From Halomonas gemina (GTDB lineage Bacteria; Pseudomonadota; Gammaproteobacteria; Pseudomonadales; Halomonadaceae): a stretch of DNA of 64,000 nucleotides. Below the pieces are notes generated by a model that saw only the letters and a list, made by a program, of their open reading frames with translations, made no database searches and was not told the DNA's origin. Positions 1-11,669 of this stretch are shown piece by piece (within the stretch, counting starts at the first letter, position 1; each line of letters opens with the position of its first letter). The stretch covers positions 434,001-498,000 of the forward strand of contig NZ_JAMJPK010000001.1 in assembly GCF_023554995.1 (NCBI RefSeq), read 5' to 3'. The position numbers and the translations under genes were made by a program.

Positions 1-60
1 GGGCCAGTGTGACGCCTGCCGGCAGGCAACCGAGCGCCCCGCCACCCCTGCGGAGTTTCC

Positions 61-501
61 ATGAGCGATACCTTCAAGAGCCTCGAGCGGGCCTCACGCG
101 ACAGCCGGTTTCCCCTGGCCGGGATTCTCGACGCCATCCGCTTCAACGCCGACGGCCTGATCCCGGCCATCGCCCAGCAGCACGACAGCGGCGAGGTGCT
201 GATGATGGCGTGGATGAACCGCGAGGCCCTGGCGGAGACCCTGCGCACCGGCCGCGTCTGCTACTGGTCGCGCTCGCGCGGCAAGCTGTGGCGCAAGGGC
301 GAGAGCTCCGGCCAGCAGCAGCACCTGAAGGGCGCGGCGCTGGACTGCGACGGCGACACCCTGCTGCTGCAGGTCGAGCAGACGGGGCCGGCCTGCCACA
401 GCGGCAGGCGCAGTTGCTTCTACGTGGCGCTGGAGGACGACGAGGCGCGTATCGCCAGTGACCCCTTGATCGATCCCGACACCCTCTACGGCAAGGGCTG
501 A
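61..501 (+). CDS. hisI: Phosphoribosyl-AMP cyclohydrolase HisI
   Basis: HisI opens the purine ring of phosphoribosyl-AMP, the third step of histidine synthesis, in the cytoplasm. The 146-aa protein has the family core: MMAWMNREAL near residues 48-57, a YWSRSR block near 68-73, the metal-binding D95-C96-D97 with D99, and C112 and C119 (zinc ligands in the family). It is the stand-alone cyclohydrolase type; no HisE domain is fused and no hisE follows. The ATG at 61 is preceded by CGGAG at 51-55. Bases 1-60 hold only an in-frame TGA at 10-12, perhaps the end of an upstream gene, and a 14-bp palindrome at 14-27. The next gene, yidD, begins 3 bases after the stop, so the two are probably co-transcribed. 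Confidence 0.95.
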   Translation: MSDTFKSLERASRDSRFPLAGILDAIRFNADGLIPAIAQQHDSGEVLMMAWMNREALAETLRTGRVCYWSRSRGKLWRKGESSGQQQHLKGAALDCDGDTLLLQVEQTGPACHSGRRSCFYVALEDDEARIASDPLIDPDTLYGKG

Positions 502-504
502 GAC

Positions 505-858
505 GTGTCCTGCCTGGCCGCCGGGATCCAACGCCTGCTGCGCTGGCTGGGCCGAGCCCTCGGCTGGCTGATGATCGCTGTGGTGAGGCTCTACCAGCTG
601 ACGCTGAGCCCGCTGCTGGGCCCACGCTGCCGCTACTGGCCAAGTTGCTCGAGCTATACTCTGGAGGCACTGCGGGTGCACGGCCCGTTGAGGGGCGGGA
701 TCATGGCGCTACGGCGAATTGCCCGCTGCCACCCAGGCTGCGAGGGGGGCATCGACCCGGTACCGGGCGGCCCCAGCGAGTGGCTCTGCCGGGAAGACCC
801 GGAGCTGGACGAGCAGTTCCGCTGCCGGACGGACGACCGGCCATCCGGCGACCGCTGA
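505..858 (+). CDS. yidD: YidD membrane protein insertion efficiency factor
   Basis: YidD is a small membrane-associated protein thought to assist YidC-dependent insertion of inner-membrane proteins. The 117-aa product has an N-terminal amphipathic/hydrophobic segment (about residues 8-30) and the family core VRLYQLTLSPLLGPRCRYWP followed by the conserved cysteines C42, C48, C75 and C79. The GTG at 505 lies 3 bases after hisI with AAGG in the hisI end; an ATG at 571 is possible but would cut off the hydrophobic N-terminus. yidD usually sits between rnpA and yidC, so placement behind hisI is unusual. The stop abuts the stop of the convergent sufE (858/859). Confidence 0.9.
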   Translation: MSCLAAGIQRLLRWLGRALGWLMIAVVRLYQLTLSPLLGPRCRYWPSCSSYTLEALRVHGPLRGGIMALRRIARCHPGCEGGIDPVPGGPSEWLCREDPELDEQFRCRTDDRPSGDR

Positions 859-1287
859 TCAGGCGGCCGCTTCCTCTTCGGCCACGCGGTAGATCCGCTC
901 CAGCATGGCGTTGAGGCCGTTGCTGCGGGTCGGCGAGAGGTGCTTGTCGAGGCCCAGGTCACGCATGAAGTGGGGGCTGGTGGAGCGGATGTCCGCCGGA
1001 CGACGGTCGTTGTAGATACGCATCAGCACGGCGATCAGCCCGGAGACGATGGCGGCGTCGGAGACCGCATCGAAGTGCAGGGTCTCGCCCTCGCGGCGGT
1101 GGTGCATCCAGACATTGGACTGGCAGCCCTGGATCTTCAGCTCCTCGACCTTCCACTCATCGGGAAAGGCCGGCAGCTGCTTGCCCAGGTCAATGATGTA
1201 CTGGTAGCGATCCATCCAGTTGTCGAACATCTCGAACTCGTCGAGAAGCTCCTGCTGGGCCTGTTCGGCGGTGGTCTCGGCGCTCAT
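859..1287 (-). CDS. sufE: Cysteine desulfuration protein SufE
   Basis: SufE accepts persulfide sulfur from a cysteine desulfurase (SufS or CsdA) and passes it on for Fe-S cluster building. The 142-aa protein is of normal family length and has the active-site loop IQGCQSNVW with the sulfur-accepting C55, plus the SPTRSNGL-type C-terminal motif. No sufS or csdA is adjacent, so this could equally be called CsdE by context. The ATG at 1287 has GGAGAG upstream on the minus strand. It is convergent with yidD, the stop codons being back to back. Confidence 0.9.
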   Translation of the reverse strand: MSAETTAEQAQQELLDEFEMFDNWMDRYQYIIDLGKQLPAFPDEWKVEELKIQGCQSNVWMHHRREGETLHFDAVSDAAIVSGLIAVLMRIYNDRRPADIRSTSPHFMRDLGLDKHLSPTRSNGLNAMLERIYRVAEEEAAA

Positions 1288-1314
1288 GGTCTCTCCTGGC
1301 GGTGGCTTTAGCCA

Positions 1315-2529
1315 TTATAACGGCTCACGGCCTTCATCTCGATCATCGTCATCGCCTGCCGGGCGCCCGACCCCCAGGCCGTGCCGCGCCTGCTGGCGAT
1401 GCCACGCTTCGTCCTCGGCATGCAGGTAGCGCGTCGTGGTGTCGAGGCGCGAATGGCGGGCCGTCGCGGCCAGGTAGCGCAGCTCCACCCCGGCCTGGGC
1501 CTGGTGGGTCAGGGCCGTATGGCGCAGCCAGTGCGGTGTCGCCTGGCGCAGGCGCAGCACCTCGCCCTGCGCCGTCTCGCCCGCCTCATGCTCGAGCGCA
1601 TCGGCCGCCTGCCGGAACCCCTCGCGGATCAGCCGGTAGAGGCGGTTGTCACCCAGCCCCCGCCGGCCGTCCAGGGCCCGCAGCAGGGGGGAGGCGTCAT
1701 CCGGCGAGGGTTCCGCCGCCAGGCCCAGCGCGAGGCGCCATTCGCCGAGCAGCGTCATCATGTCGGGCGGCACCGGGATGCGTGCCGCCTTGTCGCCCTT
1801 CCCCACCACGCTCCACCACCAGCGCCCCTCGCGGCGCTGGAAGTCGTTCATGCGCGCCGCGCTCATCTCGCCGATCCGCGGGGCCAGCAGGTAGGCGAAG
1901 CCGAACACCAGGCGGCGCCGGGCCAGCTCGTAGCGGTGACGGGGTGAGGCGCCCTCTTCCGCCGGCCGGTTCAGCCACTCCCAGAGCCAGTTCCATAGCG
2001 GGCGCTCCAGGTAGCGCTCGATCCCGCCCTGGCGGTTGTCCAGCCGCCGGCGCTTGTCGCGCATCAGCCGGAAGGGGTTGTGGCGGACCCAGCCCGCCTC
2101 CACCAGCCAGGCGAACATGCCCTGCAAGATCACCAGGCTCTGACGGCGGCTGGCGGGCGACAGTGGGCCACGGAAGGGACGCCAGCGCGGGTCCTGGCGC
2201 GGGCGTACCGGCCCGACCCAGCGTTCGGCGGGCCGCGGGTCGGCCAGGAAGGCCTCGAAGGCGTCCAGGTCCTCCCGGCGCATCGCATCGAGCCCCCTGC
2301 CCTGCTCCGCCAGCCACAGCAGCAGGCGCTGGGCCTCGCGGCGATAGGCGCGCCGGGTCCGGGGGCTTGCCCGGTATTCCTCGAGCCACCGTGCCACGGC
2401 CTCGGCGTCCGTGCCGGCGGCGATATGCAGGCCCTGATGCGGCACCGCCTCATTGGGCCGTCGCTTGAGCACCGTCGATGTCGCACTGAACACTTCACCA
2501 GGCGTCATCTGTCCCGCTTCTCTGTCCAT
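1315..2529 (-). CDS. Tyrosine recombinase, TnpS-like
   Basis: A 404-aa site-specific tyrosine recombinase. An N-terminal SAM-like core-binding domain covers roughly residues 40-155 and the catalytic domain 175-375. The catalytic set is complete: R218 (APRIGE), a K at 244/247 (GKGDK), H333-x-x-R336 (HWLRHT), H359 and nucleophile Y368 (TTTRYLH). It is divergent from a KfrA-type coiled-coil protein, the arrangement of tnpS/tnpT, the cointegrate-resolution genes of Tn4651; that identification rests on architecture, not alignment. No transposase is nearby. The ATG at 2529 has AAGGGG just upstream, followed by a long 7-bp repeat array. An alternative ATG at 2508 would drop 7 residues. The last 20 residues are rich in D and R. 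Confidence 0.85.
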   Translation of the reverse strand: MDREAGQMTPGEVFSATSTVLKRRPNEAVPHQGLHIAAGTDAEAVARWLEEYRASPRTRRAYRREAQRLLLWLAEQGRGLDAMRREDLDAFEAFLADPRPAERWVGPVRPRQDPRWRPFRGPLSPASRRQSLVILQGMFAWLVEAGWVRHNPFRLMRDKRRRLDNRQGGIERYLERPLWNWLWEWLNRPAEEGASPRHRYELARRRLVFGFAYLLAPRIGEMSAARMNDFQRREGRWWWSVVGKGDKAARIPVPPDMMTLLGEWRLALGLAAEPSPDDASPLLRALDGRRGLGDNRLYRLIREGFRQAADALEHEAGETAQGEVLRLRQATPHWLRHTALTHQAQAGVELRYLAATARHSRLDTTTRYLHAEDEAWHRQQARHGLGVGRPAGDDDDRDEGREPL

Positions 2530-2538
2530 ATCTACCCC

Positions 2539-2620
2539 TTGCTCCTTGCTCCTTGCTCCTTGCTCCTTGCTCCTTGCTCCTTGCTCCTTGCTCCTTGCTC
2601 CTTGCTCCTTGCTCCTTGCT
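2539..2620. repeat. 7-bp tandem repeat TTGCTCC, 11.7 copies
   Basis: Eleven perfect copies of TTGCTCC plus TTGCT run without interruption. On the minus strand the unit reads GGAGCAA, so every junction forms AAGGAG, a near-consensus Shine-Dalgarno sequence. The array ends 9 bases before the recombinase ATG at 2529. Perfect short repeats of this kind normally change copy number by slipped-strand mispairing. Confidence 0.97.
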
Positions 2621-2648
2621 GGTCAGTATCCGGCCTTCCCTGCTAGAA

Positions 2649-2676
2649 AATCAAGATAAGCCGCGTAATCTTGATT
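2649..2676. other. Inverted repeat, candidate recombinase core site
   Basis: Perfect 9-bp arms AATCAAGAT (2649-2657) and ATCTTGATT (2668-2676) flank a 10-bp spacer. It lies in an AT-rich stretch (about 2645-2745) between the divergent recombinase and KfrA-like genes, where Tn4651 keeps its TnpS/TnpT resolution site. Function is inferred from geometry and position. A regulatory operator is the main alternative. Confidence 0.5.
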
Positions 2677-2699
2677 ATATTCTGAATATCATAAATATT

Positions 2700-2756
2700 A
2701 TTACGTATTACGTTTTATGTAATTATCTTCAATAGCGAACCGCCGACGGGTATACT
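2700..2756 (+). promoter_or_regulatory. Operator-like repeats and promoter of the KfrA-like gene
   Basis: ATTACGT occurs twice in tandem (2700-2713), and the second copy forms an imperfect inverted repeat with ATGTAAT (2717-2723). A good -10 box, TATACT, is at 2751-2756 with a weak -35 (TTCAAT, 2728-2733, 17-bp spacer). The repeats sit just upstream of the -35, as for an autoregulatory operator of a KfrA-family protein. Confidence 0.45.
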
Positions 2757-2808
2757 GCGCTCGACCGCCAGGCAGCAGACCCGGCAGACAACTACGAGGA
2801 CAATGACC

Positions 2809-3849
2809 ATGGCGCGCAGCGGCGTGCGTTACGAGGATGTCCAGCGGGCCATCGATGCCCTGCTGGAGAAGGGCGAGGCGCCCAGCGTGCACAAGGTGCG
2901 CGAGGTGCTGGGGACCGGCAGCTTCACGACCATCAGCGAGCACCTGCGGGAGTGGCGGACACGGCGCGAGGAGAACCGCGACCTGCCCCCGCCACGCGGC
3001 ATGCCCGAGGCCCTGCAGGAGCTCGCCGAGTCGCTGTGGGAGAAGGCCCAGGCATCCGCCAACGAGGCCCTCGCCCACTATCGGCAGGAGGCAGAGGGTC
3101 GGGTGGAGACGGCGCGGGAGGAAGCCGGCGAGGCCATGCGCCGCGCCGAGGACGCCGAACAGCGCGAGTCGGCGCTGGCCGCCCACCTGGCGCGTACCGA
3201 GCAGCGCCTGGAGGAGCAGAGCGGCGAGCTGGCGCGCCGCGAGTCCGAGCGCGACGTGCTGGCGGAGCGCGAGGCGAAGCTCACCACTCGACAGACTCGC
3301 CTCGAGGCGCAGCTGGCGAGTCTGCAGCAGGAGGGCGAGCGACAGGCGCGCGAACAGCAGCAGGCCATGACCGAGCAGGCCACGCGCCACCAGGAGCGCC
3401 TGGCCCGGGAGGAGAAGCGCCACGAGAGCAGCGAGGCGCGCCTGATGGGCCTGCTCGACGAGGCGCGCCAGGAGCGCCAGGCCGCCGACAAGCAGCATGC
3501 CCAGCGGCTGCAGCAGCTCGAGACACGCCTGGAGCGGGCACAGCAGCTGGTGCAGGAGGCGCGCGGCGCACTGGCCGAGGAGGAGAAGCGCCATCGCGAG
3601 ACCGAGTGGGCGCGGCACCAGGCCGAGGAGCGGACCCGGACCCTGCAGCATGAGCAGGTCCTGATGCAGGCGCGCATCGACGAGCAGAAGCAGCTGCTGG
3701 AGGAGCAGGTGCGCCGCCTGCGCGACCTGGAGACCCAGCTCCACCGCTGCCTGTGGCAGACACCGGTGCCGGTCCGGGCGGGCGAGGAGGCGTCCGGGAA
3801 CGACGAAGGCCCCGCGGGAGCGGGGCCTTCGACAACAGATTCAGAGTGA
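2809..3849 (+). CDS. KfrA-type coiled-coil DNA-binding protein, TnpT-like
   Basis: A 346-aa protein with an N-terminal KfrA-type helix-turn-helix DNA-binding domain (about residues 5-58: VRYEDVQRAIDALLEKG, then GTGSFTTISEHL) and a very long coiled coil (about 75-315) rich in E, R, Q and A. KfrA binds DNA and autoregulates on plasmids; TnpT of Tn4651 is a coiled-coil partner of the recombinase TnpS, and the divergent pairing here matches that. The ATG at 2809 is preferred because GAGGA (2795-2799) is 9 bases upstream; an ATG at 2803 is too close. A strong hairpin lies inside its last codons. Confidence 0.8.
   Translation: MARSGVRYEDVQRAIDALLEKGEAPSVHKVREVLGTGSFTTISEHLREWRTRREENRDLPPPRGMPEALQELAESLWEKAQASANEALAHYRQEAEGRVETAREEAGEAMRRAEDAEQRESALAAHLARTEQRLEEQSGELARRESERDVLAEREAKLTTRQTRLEAQLASLQQEGERQAREQQQAMTEQATRHQERLAREEKRHESSEARLMGLLDEARQERQAADKQHAQRLQQLETRLERAQQLVQEARGALAEEEKRHRETEWARHQAEERTRTLQHEQVLMQARIDEQKQLLEEQVRRLRDLETQLHRCLWQTPVPVRAGEEASGNDEGPAGAGPSTTDSE
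3804..3831. terminator. 12-bp hairpin inside the 3' end of the KfrA-like gene
   Basis: Twelve perfect base pairs (3804-3815 with 3820-3831) around a GGGA loop, ending 15 bases before the stop codon. There is no T-run on the plus strand. It may act as a Rho-independent-like block between the KfrA-like gene and the convergent nfuA, or simply stabilise the mRNA end. Confidence 0.35.
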
Positions 3850-3900
3850 GGGCCGGGAAGCCTGGCGGCTTCCCCGGGGCACTCTCCCCCGGTGTTTCGA

Positions 3901-4491
3901 CTAGCGGTAGTAGGCGTTGGTGGTGTCGGTATGGTCGGTCACGTCGCGGATCCCGGCGAGCTCCGGGATGCGCTCCAGCAGCGTCCTCTCGACGCCATCC
4001 TTGAGGGTGAGATCCACCGCGGCGCAGCCCTGGCAGCCGCCGCCGAAGGCCAGGATCGCGACCTGGTCCTCGGTCAGCTCGACCAGCTTGATCTCGCCGC
4101 CATGGGAGGCCAGTCCCGGGTTGATCTCGCTATAGAGGATGTAGTTGACGCGATCCTCGAGCGGGCTGTCGGCGTTGACCTTGGGCATCTTGGCGTTGGG
4201 CGCCTTGATGGTCAGCTGCCCGCCCATGCGGTCGGCGTTGAAGTCGACCACGGCTTCCTCGAGAAAGGGCAGGCTGTTCTTGTCCAGGTAGACGCGGATC
4301 TTCTCGAGCTCCAGCAGCTCGTCGCTGGGCTCCTCCTCGCCGGGCCGGCAGTAGGCCAGGCAGGTCTCGGCGTAGGGGGTGCCCGGCTGGGTGATGAAGA
4401 TGCGCACCGCGATACCCTCGACGTTCTGCTTCTCGAGCAGTTCGGCAAGGTAGTCCTGGGCGCTGTCGGTGATCTGGATGCTGTCGCTCAT
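3901..4491 (-). CDS. nfuA: Fe-S biogenesis protein NfuA
   Basis: NfuA is a [4Fe-4S] carrier that hands clusters to apo-enzymes, especially under iron or oxidative stress. The 196-aa protein has a degenerate A-type carrier domain (about residues 5-100) and a C-terminal Nfu domain with the cluster-binding C153-x-x-C156 (GGGCQGC). Length matches E. coli NfuA (191 aa). The start at 4491 ([11 protein letters not shown]) is chosen because homology begins there; the reading frame stays open 33 codons further upstream without resembling the family. It is convergent with the KfrA-like gene. Confidence 0.93.
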   Translation of the reverse strand: MSDSIQITDSAQDYLAELLEKQNVEGIAVRIFITQPGTPYAETCLAYCRPGEEEPSDELLELEKIRVYLDKNSLPFLEEAVVDFNADRMGGQLTIKAPNAKMPKVNADSPLEDRVNYILYSEINPGLASHGGEIKLVELTEDQVAILAFGGGCQGCAAVDLTLKDGVERTLLERIPELAGIRDVTDHTDTTNAYYR

Positions 4492-4798
4492 GGTGCTCTC
4501 GCTATCGTGACATGCCGCTCCGGGGTGGCGTCGCGACATGTGCTGAAAGTGTGATGCCCCAATGGTAAGCGACCCGCGCGGCCGACACAATCCCGACTGA
4601 ATTGCTGGGTTTTAGCCGGCCCCCTGCCGCGGCGGCGCGGCATTTGGTAACATGAGCGACTTTCCCGGCGGTCTGTCGCTGTGCCCGTGCCCGGCAGGCC
4701 CGCCCCTTGCCCGCAGCGCCTATCCTCGACAAGACGCCCCAGGCGCCCCGCTGCCGGCTCGACCCCTGACTGCCTTACGCTGGAGATTGATTCGACCC
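4492..4798. other. nfuA-metH divergent intergenic region
   Basis: A 307-bp gap carrying the promoters of two divergent genes. I looked for S-adenosylhomocysteine and cobalamin riboswitches, which control metH in other bacteria, and see neither conserved core. A weak minus-strand promoter-like pair may serve nfuA. Nothing else is recognised. Confidence 0.4.
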
Positions 4799-8518
<3,720 letters not shown>

Positions 8519-8525
8519 CCCTTCC

Positions 8526-8543
8526 GGCCCGCCCTGGCGGGCC
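8526..8543. terminator. Hairpin after metH
   Basis: A 7-bp GC stem GGCCCGC/GCGGGCC with a CCTG loop begins 8 bases after the metH stop. There is no T-run, so it is a weak terminator or an mRNA-stabilising hairpin before the MATE gene. Confidence 0.4.
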
Positions 8544-8570
8544 GCCTCCCCTCACCTGCCCGGAACACGG

Positions 8571-9899
8571 ATGCTGCCCGAGCCCACTCGCCGCCAGACG
8601 ATCCTGCGCCTCGCCCTGCCGATCATCGCCGGCATGCTCACCCAGAGCCTGCTCAACCTGATCGACGCGGCCCTGGTGGGCTCGCTAGGCGAGGTGCCGC
8701 TGGCCGGCGTGGGCATCGGCGGCTACGCCATGTTCCTGATCACCGCCGTGGTCTTCGGGCTCTCCTCCGGCGTCCAGGCCCAGACGGCTCGCCGCCACGG
8801 CGAACAGGACTGGGAGCGGCGCGCCATGGCGCTCAACGCTGGCCTGGCGATCGCCCTGGCGGTCGCCCTGCCCCTGACCCTGCTCTGCCTGTGGCAGGCG
8901 CCGCGCCTGCTGGCGCTGATCAACCAGGACCCGGCGGTCAATGCCGAGGCGGTGGACTACTTCCGCTGGCGGGTCGTCTCGCTGATCCCGGTGGCGATGA
9001 TCTTCTGCTTCCGTGGCTACTGGAACGGCATCCAGCAGACCGGCATCTACCTACGCATCATCCTGGTGATGCATGCCATCAACGTGGTGGCGAGCATCGG
9101 CCTGATCTTCGGGCACCTCGGCCTGCCGGCGATGGGCGCGGCCGGGGCCGGCGCCGGCACCACGCTGTCGCTCTTTGCCGGGCTCGCCATCTGGGCCGGG
9201 CTCAGCCTGCGCCACGCCACCGCCAGCGGCTTCCTGGCCGGCCTGCCGCGGCGCCCCACCCTGGCGATCACCCTGCGCCTGGCCACCCCCCACTCCTTCC
9301 AGCAGCTGTGGTTTGCCGCCGGCTATGCCGTGCTGTTCTGGATCCTGGGCCAGATCGGCACCGCCAGCGTTGCCGTCGGCCACGTGCTGGTCAACCTCTC
9401 GCTGCTGCTGATCCTGCCCGGTGTGGGGCTGGGCATGGCGGCGATGAGCCTGGTGGGCCAGGCGCTGGGCCGCCAGGCCCATGGCGAGGCCCACCGCTGG
9501 GGCTGGGAGGTGGTGCACCTCGCCTGGCTCTGCCTGGCAGTGCTCGCCCTGCCGATGCTGCTGTTTCCCGAGGCGTTGCTTGGCCTCTTCCTGCACGATC
9601 CCGTGCTGGTCGCCATGGGCCGGGTGCCGCTGATGCTCACGGCCGTGATGATCGTGCTCGATGCCGCGGCGCTGGTGTTCGCCCAGGCGCTGCTCGGGGC
9701 CGGTGCCCACCGCACGGTGATGGCGACCACCCTCATCCTGCAGTGGCTGGTGTTCCTGCCGCTCGCCTGGTGGGTCGGGGTGGTGCTCGACCAGGGGCTG
9801 GTCGGCATCTGGTGGGTGCAGCTGGGCTATCGCTGCCTGAACTCGGCCGGCTTCATGCTGATCTGGCAGCGGCGGCGCTGGCAGGCGCTGGTCATCTGA
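8571..9899 (+). CDS. MATE-family multidrug exporter (DinF-like)
   Basis: A 442-aa polytopic inner-membrane protein with about 12 hydrophobic segments in two homologous halves, typical of MATE transporters that export cationic drugs or metabolites in exchange for Na+ or H+. The N-terminal half has the LALPIIAGMLTQSLLNLIDAAL signature of the first helix and the second half restarts near TLRLATPHSFQQLWFAAGYA. The short length and divergence fit the DinF branch. It lies 52 bp behind metH on the same strand. Substrate cannot be deduced. Confidence 0.85.
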   Translation: MLPEPTRRQTILRLALPIIAGMLTQSLLNLIDAALVGSLGEVPLAGVGIGGYAMFLITAVVFGLSSGVQAQTARRHGEQDWERRAMALNAGLAIALAVALPLTLLCLWQAPRLLALINQDPAVNAEAVDYFRWRVVSLIPVAMIFCFRGYWNGIQQTGIYLRIILVMHAINVVASIGLIFGHLGLPAMGAAGAGAGTTLSLFAGLAIWAGLSLRHATASGFLAGLPRRPTLAITLRLATPHSFQQLWFAAGYAVLFWILGQIGTASVAVGHVLVNLSLLLILPGVGLGMAAMSLVGQALGRQAHGEAHRWGWEVVHLAWLCLAVLALPMLLFPEALLGLFLHDPVLVAMGRVPLMLTAVMIVLDAAALVFAQALLGAGAHRTVMATTLILQWLVFLPLAWWVGVVLDQGLVGIWWVQLGYRCLNSAGFMLIWQRRRWQALVI

Positions 9900-9938
9900 G
9901 CCCGTCGTCATTCCATTTTGCATATAAACTATGAATAT

Positions 9939-9957
9939 TTATTCTTTTCTAGAATAA
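9939..9957. promoter_or_regulatory. Operator-like inverted repeat upstream of cysI
   Basis: TTATTCT and AGAATAA form perfect 7-bp arms around a 5-bp spacer in an AT-rich stretch (9915-9960), about 60 bp before the cysI start. Position and symmetry suit a LysR-type site; CysB is the expected regulator of sulfite reductase, but this is inference. Confidence 0.4.
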
Positions 9958-10016
9958 ACGACAAGCGGTAAGGTAGCGCCATAGTCCGCCACTTCCCAGC
10001 ATCAGGAATGCGCTGA

Positions 10017-11669
10017 ATGTATCGCTACGACACCCACGATCAGACGCTGGTCGATGAACGCGTCGCCCAGTTCCGCGACCAGATGCGCCGCTATCTCGCG
10101 GGCCGGATCAGCGAGGAGGAGTTCCTGCCGCTGCGCGTGCAGAACGGCCTCTACATCCAGCGCTATGCCCCCATGCTGCGCATCGCCATTCCCTACGGCA
10201 TGCTGGCGTCCTATCAGCTGCGCAAGCTGGGCGAGATCGCCGCCCGCTATGATCGCGGCTATGGCCACTTCACCACCCGCACCAACCTGCAGCTCAACTG
10301 GCCGAAGCTCGAGGACGTGCCGGATATCCTCGCCGAGCTCGCCAGCGTGCAGATGCACGCCATCCAGACCAGCGGCAACGATATCCGCAACACCACCACC
10401 GACCAGTTCTCCGGCGTCGCCGCCGACGAGCAGGTCGACCCGCGCCCCTGGTGCGAGCTGATCCGTCAGTGGTCGACCTTCCACCCCGAGTTCGCCTACC
10501 TGCCGCGCAAGTTCAAGATCGCCGTGACCGGTGCGACCGAAGACCGCGCCGCCATTCAGGTCCACGACGTGGGCCTGCGCCTGTGGCGCGATCGTGACGG
10601 CGAGGTGCGCGTCAGGGTTCTGGCCGGCGGGGGCCTGGGCCGCACGCCGATGATCGGCGAGGTGGTGCGCGAGGACCTGCCCTGGCAGCACCTGCTGACC
10701 TACCTGGAGGCCCTGGTCCGGGTCTACAACCAGTTCGGTCGTCGCGACAACAAGTTCAAGGCGCGCATCAAGATCCTGGTCAAGGCGCTGGGGGTCGACG
10801 AGTTCCGCCGCCGCGTCGAGGAGGAGTGGGCCCACCTCAAGGATGGTCCCCAGACCCTGACCGCCGGCGCCGTCGAGGCCGTGGCGGCGCACTTCGTCGA
10901 GCCGCCACGGCGCGAGGTGACGGCCGAGGCCATCGACGCCTTCGAGCGGCTGCGCGGCGAGAACCGTGCCTTCGCGCGCTTCGTCACCAACAATGTCGCC
11001 GACCACAAGGTGGCCGGCTACAAGGCCGTGACCCTGTCGCTCAAGCGTCGCGAGCATTCGCCCGGGGATGTCACTTCGGAGCAGATGGCGGCCATCGCCG
11101 ACCTCGCCGACGAGTTCGGCCACGGCGAGCTGAGGGTCACCCACGAGCAGAACCTGGTGCTCACCGACGTGCCGGTGGACCGCCTGGAGGAACTCTGGCA
11201 GCGGCTGGAGGCCCTGGGCATGGCCAACCCCACGGTGGGGACCCTGGCCGACCTGATCTGCTGCCCCGGCGGCGACTATTGCGGCCTGGCCAATGCCAAG
11301 TCGATCCCGGTCGCCCACGCTATCCAGGAGCGCTTCGAGGACCTCGACTTCCTCTACGACCTGGGGCCGCTGGAGCTCAATATCTCCGGCTGCATGAATG
11401 CCTGCGGCCACCACCATGTCGGCCACATCGGCATCCTTGGCGTCGACAAGAAGGGCGAGGAGTACTACCAGATCTCGCTGGGCGGCAGCCAGGGCAATGG
11501 CACCTCCCTGGGCAAGATCCTGGGCCCCTCGTTCTTCCGCGAGGACGTGCCGGAGGTGATCGACAAGCTGCTGCAGGTCTATGTCGGCAGCCGCCAGCCC
11601 GACGAGACCTTCCTCGACACCTATCGCCGCATCGGCCTCAAACCCTTCAAGGAGCGTGTCTATGCCTGA
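10017..11669 (+). CDS. cysI: Sulfite/nitrite reductase hemoprotein CysI
   Basis: A siroheme-[4Fe-4S] reductase performing six-electron reduction of sulfite to sulfide in cysteine synthesis. The 550-aa protein has two ferredoxin-like halves and the cluster cysteines C416, C422, C459 and C463 (CCPGGDYC and CMNAC), with the spacing of E. coli CysI. The TTRTNLQLNW block near residues 89-98 is a siroheme-binding motif. No cysJ flavoprotein is adjacent; the DUF934 gene overlaps the 3' end, the arrangement known from Pseudomonas. The ATG at 10017 has AGGA at 10004-10007. A nitrite-reducing role is possible but the context favours assimilatory sulfite reduction. Confidence 0.9.
   Translation: MYRYDTHDQTLVDERVAQFRDQMRRYLAGRISEEEFLPLRVQNGLYIQRYAPMLRIAIPYGMLASYQLRKLGEIAARYDRGYGHFTTRTNLQLNWPKLEDVPDILAELASVQMHAIQTSGNDIRNTTTDQFSGVAADEQVDPRPWCELIRQWSTFHPEFAYLPRKFKIAVTGATEDRAAIQVHDVGLRLWRDRDGEVRVRVLAGGGLGRTPMIGEVVREDLPWQHLLTYLEALVRVYNQFGRRDNKFKARIKILVKALGVDEFRRRVEEEWAHLKDGPQTLTAGAVEAVAAHFVEPPRREVTAEAIDAFERLRGENRAFARFVTNNVADHKVAGYKAVTLSLKRREHSPGDVTSEQMAAIADLADEFGHGELRVTHEQNLVLTDVPVDRLEELWQRLEALGMANPTVGTLADLICCPGGDYCGLANAKSIPVAHAIQERFEDLDFLYDLGPLELNISGCMNACGHHHVGHIGILGVDKKGEEYYQISLGGSQGNGTSLGKILGPSFFREDVPEVIDKLLQVYVGSRQPDETFLDTYRRIGLKPFKERVYA

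Noticed and set aside
14..27. 14-bp palindrome before hisI
   Set aside because: Short, GC-only and without context; could be the tail of an upstream terminator outside the window.
2539..2620. Repeat array as a CRISPR
   Set aside because: Seven-base units with no spacers; simple tandem repeat.
2553..2735. Open frame through the 7-bp repeat (LLLAPCS units)
   Set aside because: A by-product of the repeat with no ribosome site on the plus strand; it fits no protein family.
4492..4798. Possible SAH or cobalamin riboswitch upstream of metH
   Set aside because: Neither conserved core could be found in the 307-bp gap.
10008..10016. ATG-CGC-TGA mini-frame just before cysI
   Set aside because: The AGGA ribosome site abuts its ATG, leaving no spacing for initiation; it is well placed for cysI itself.
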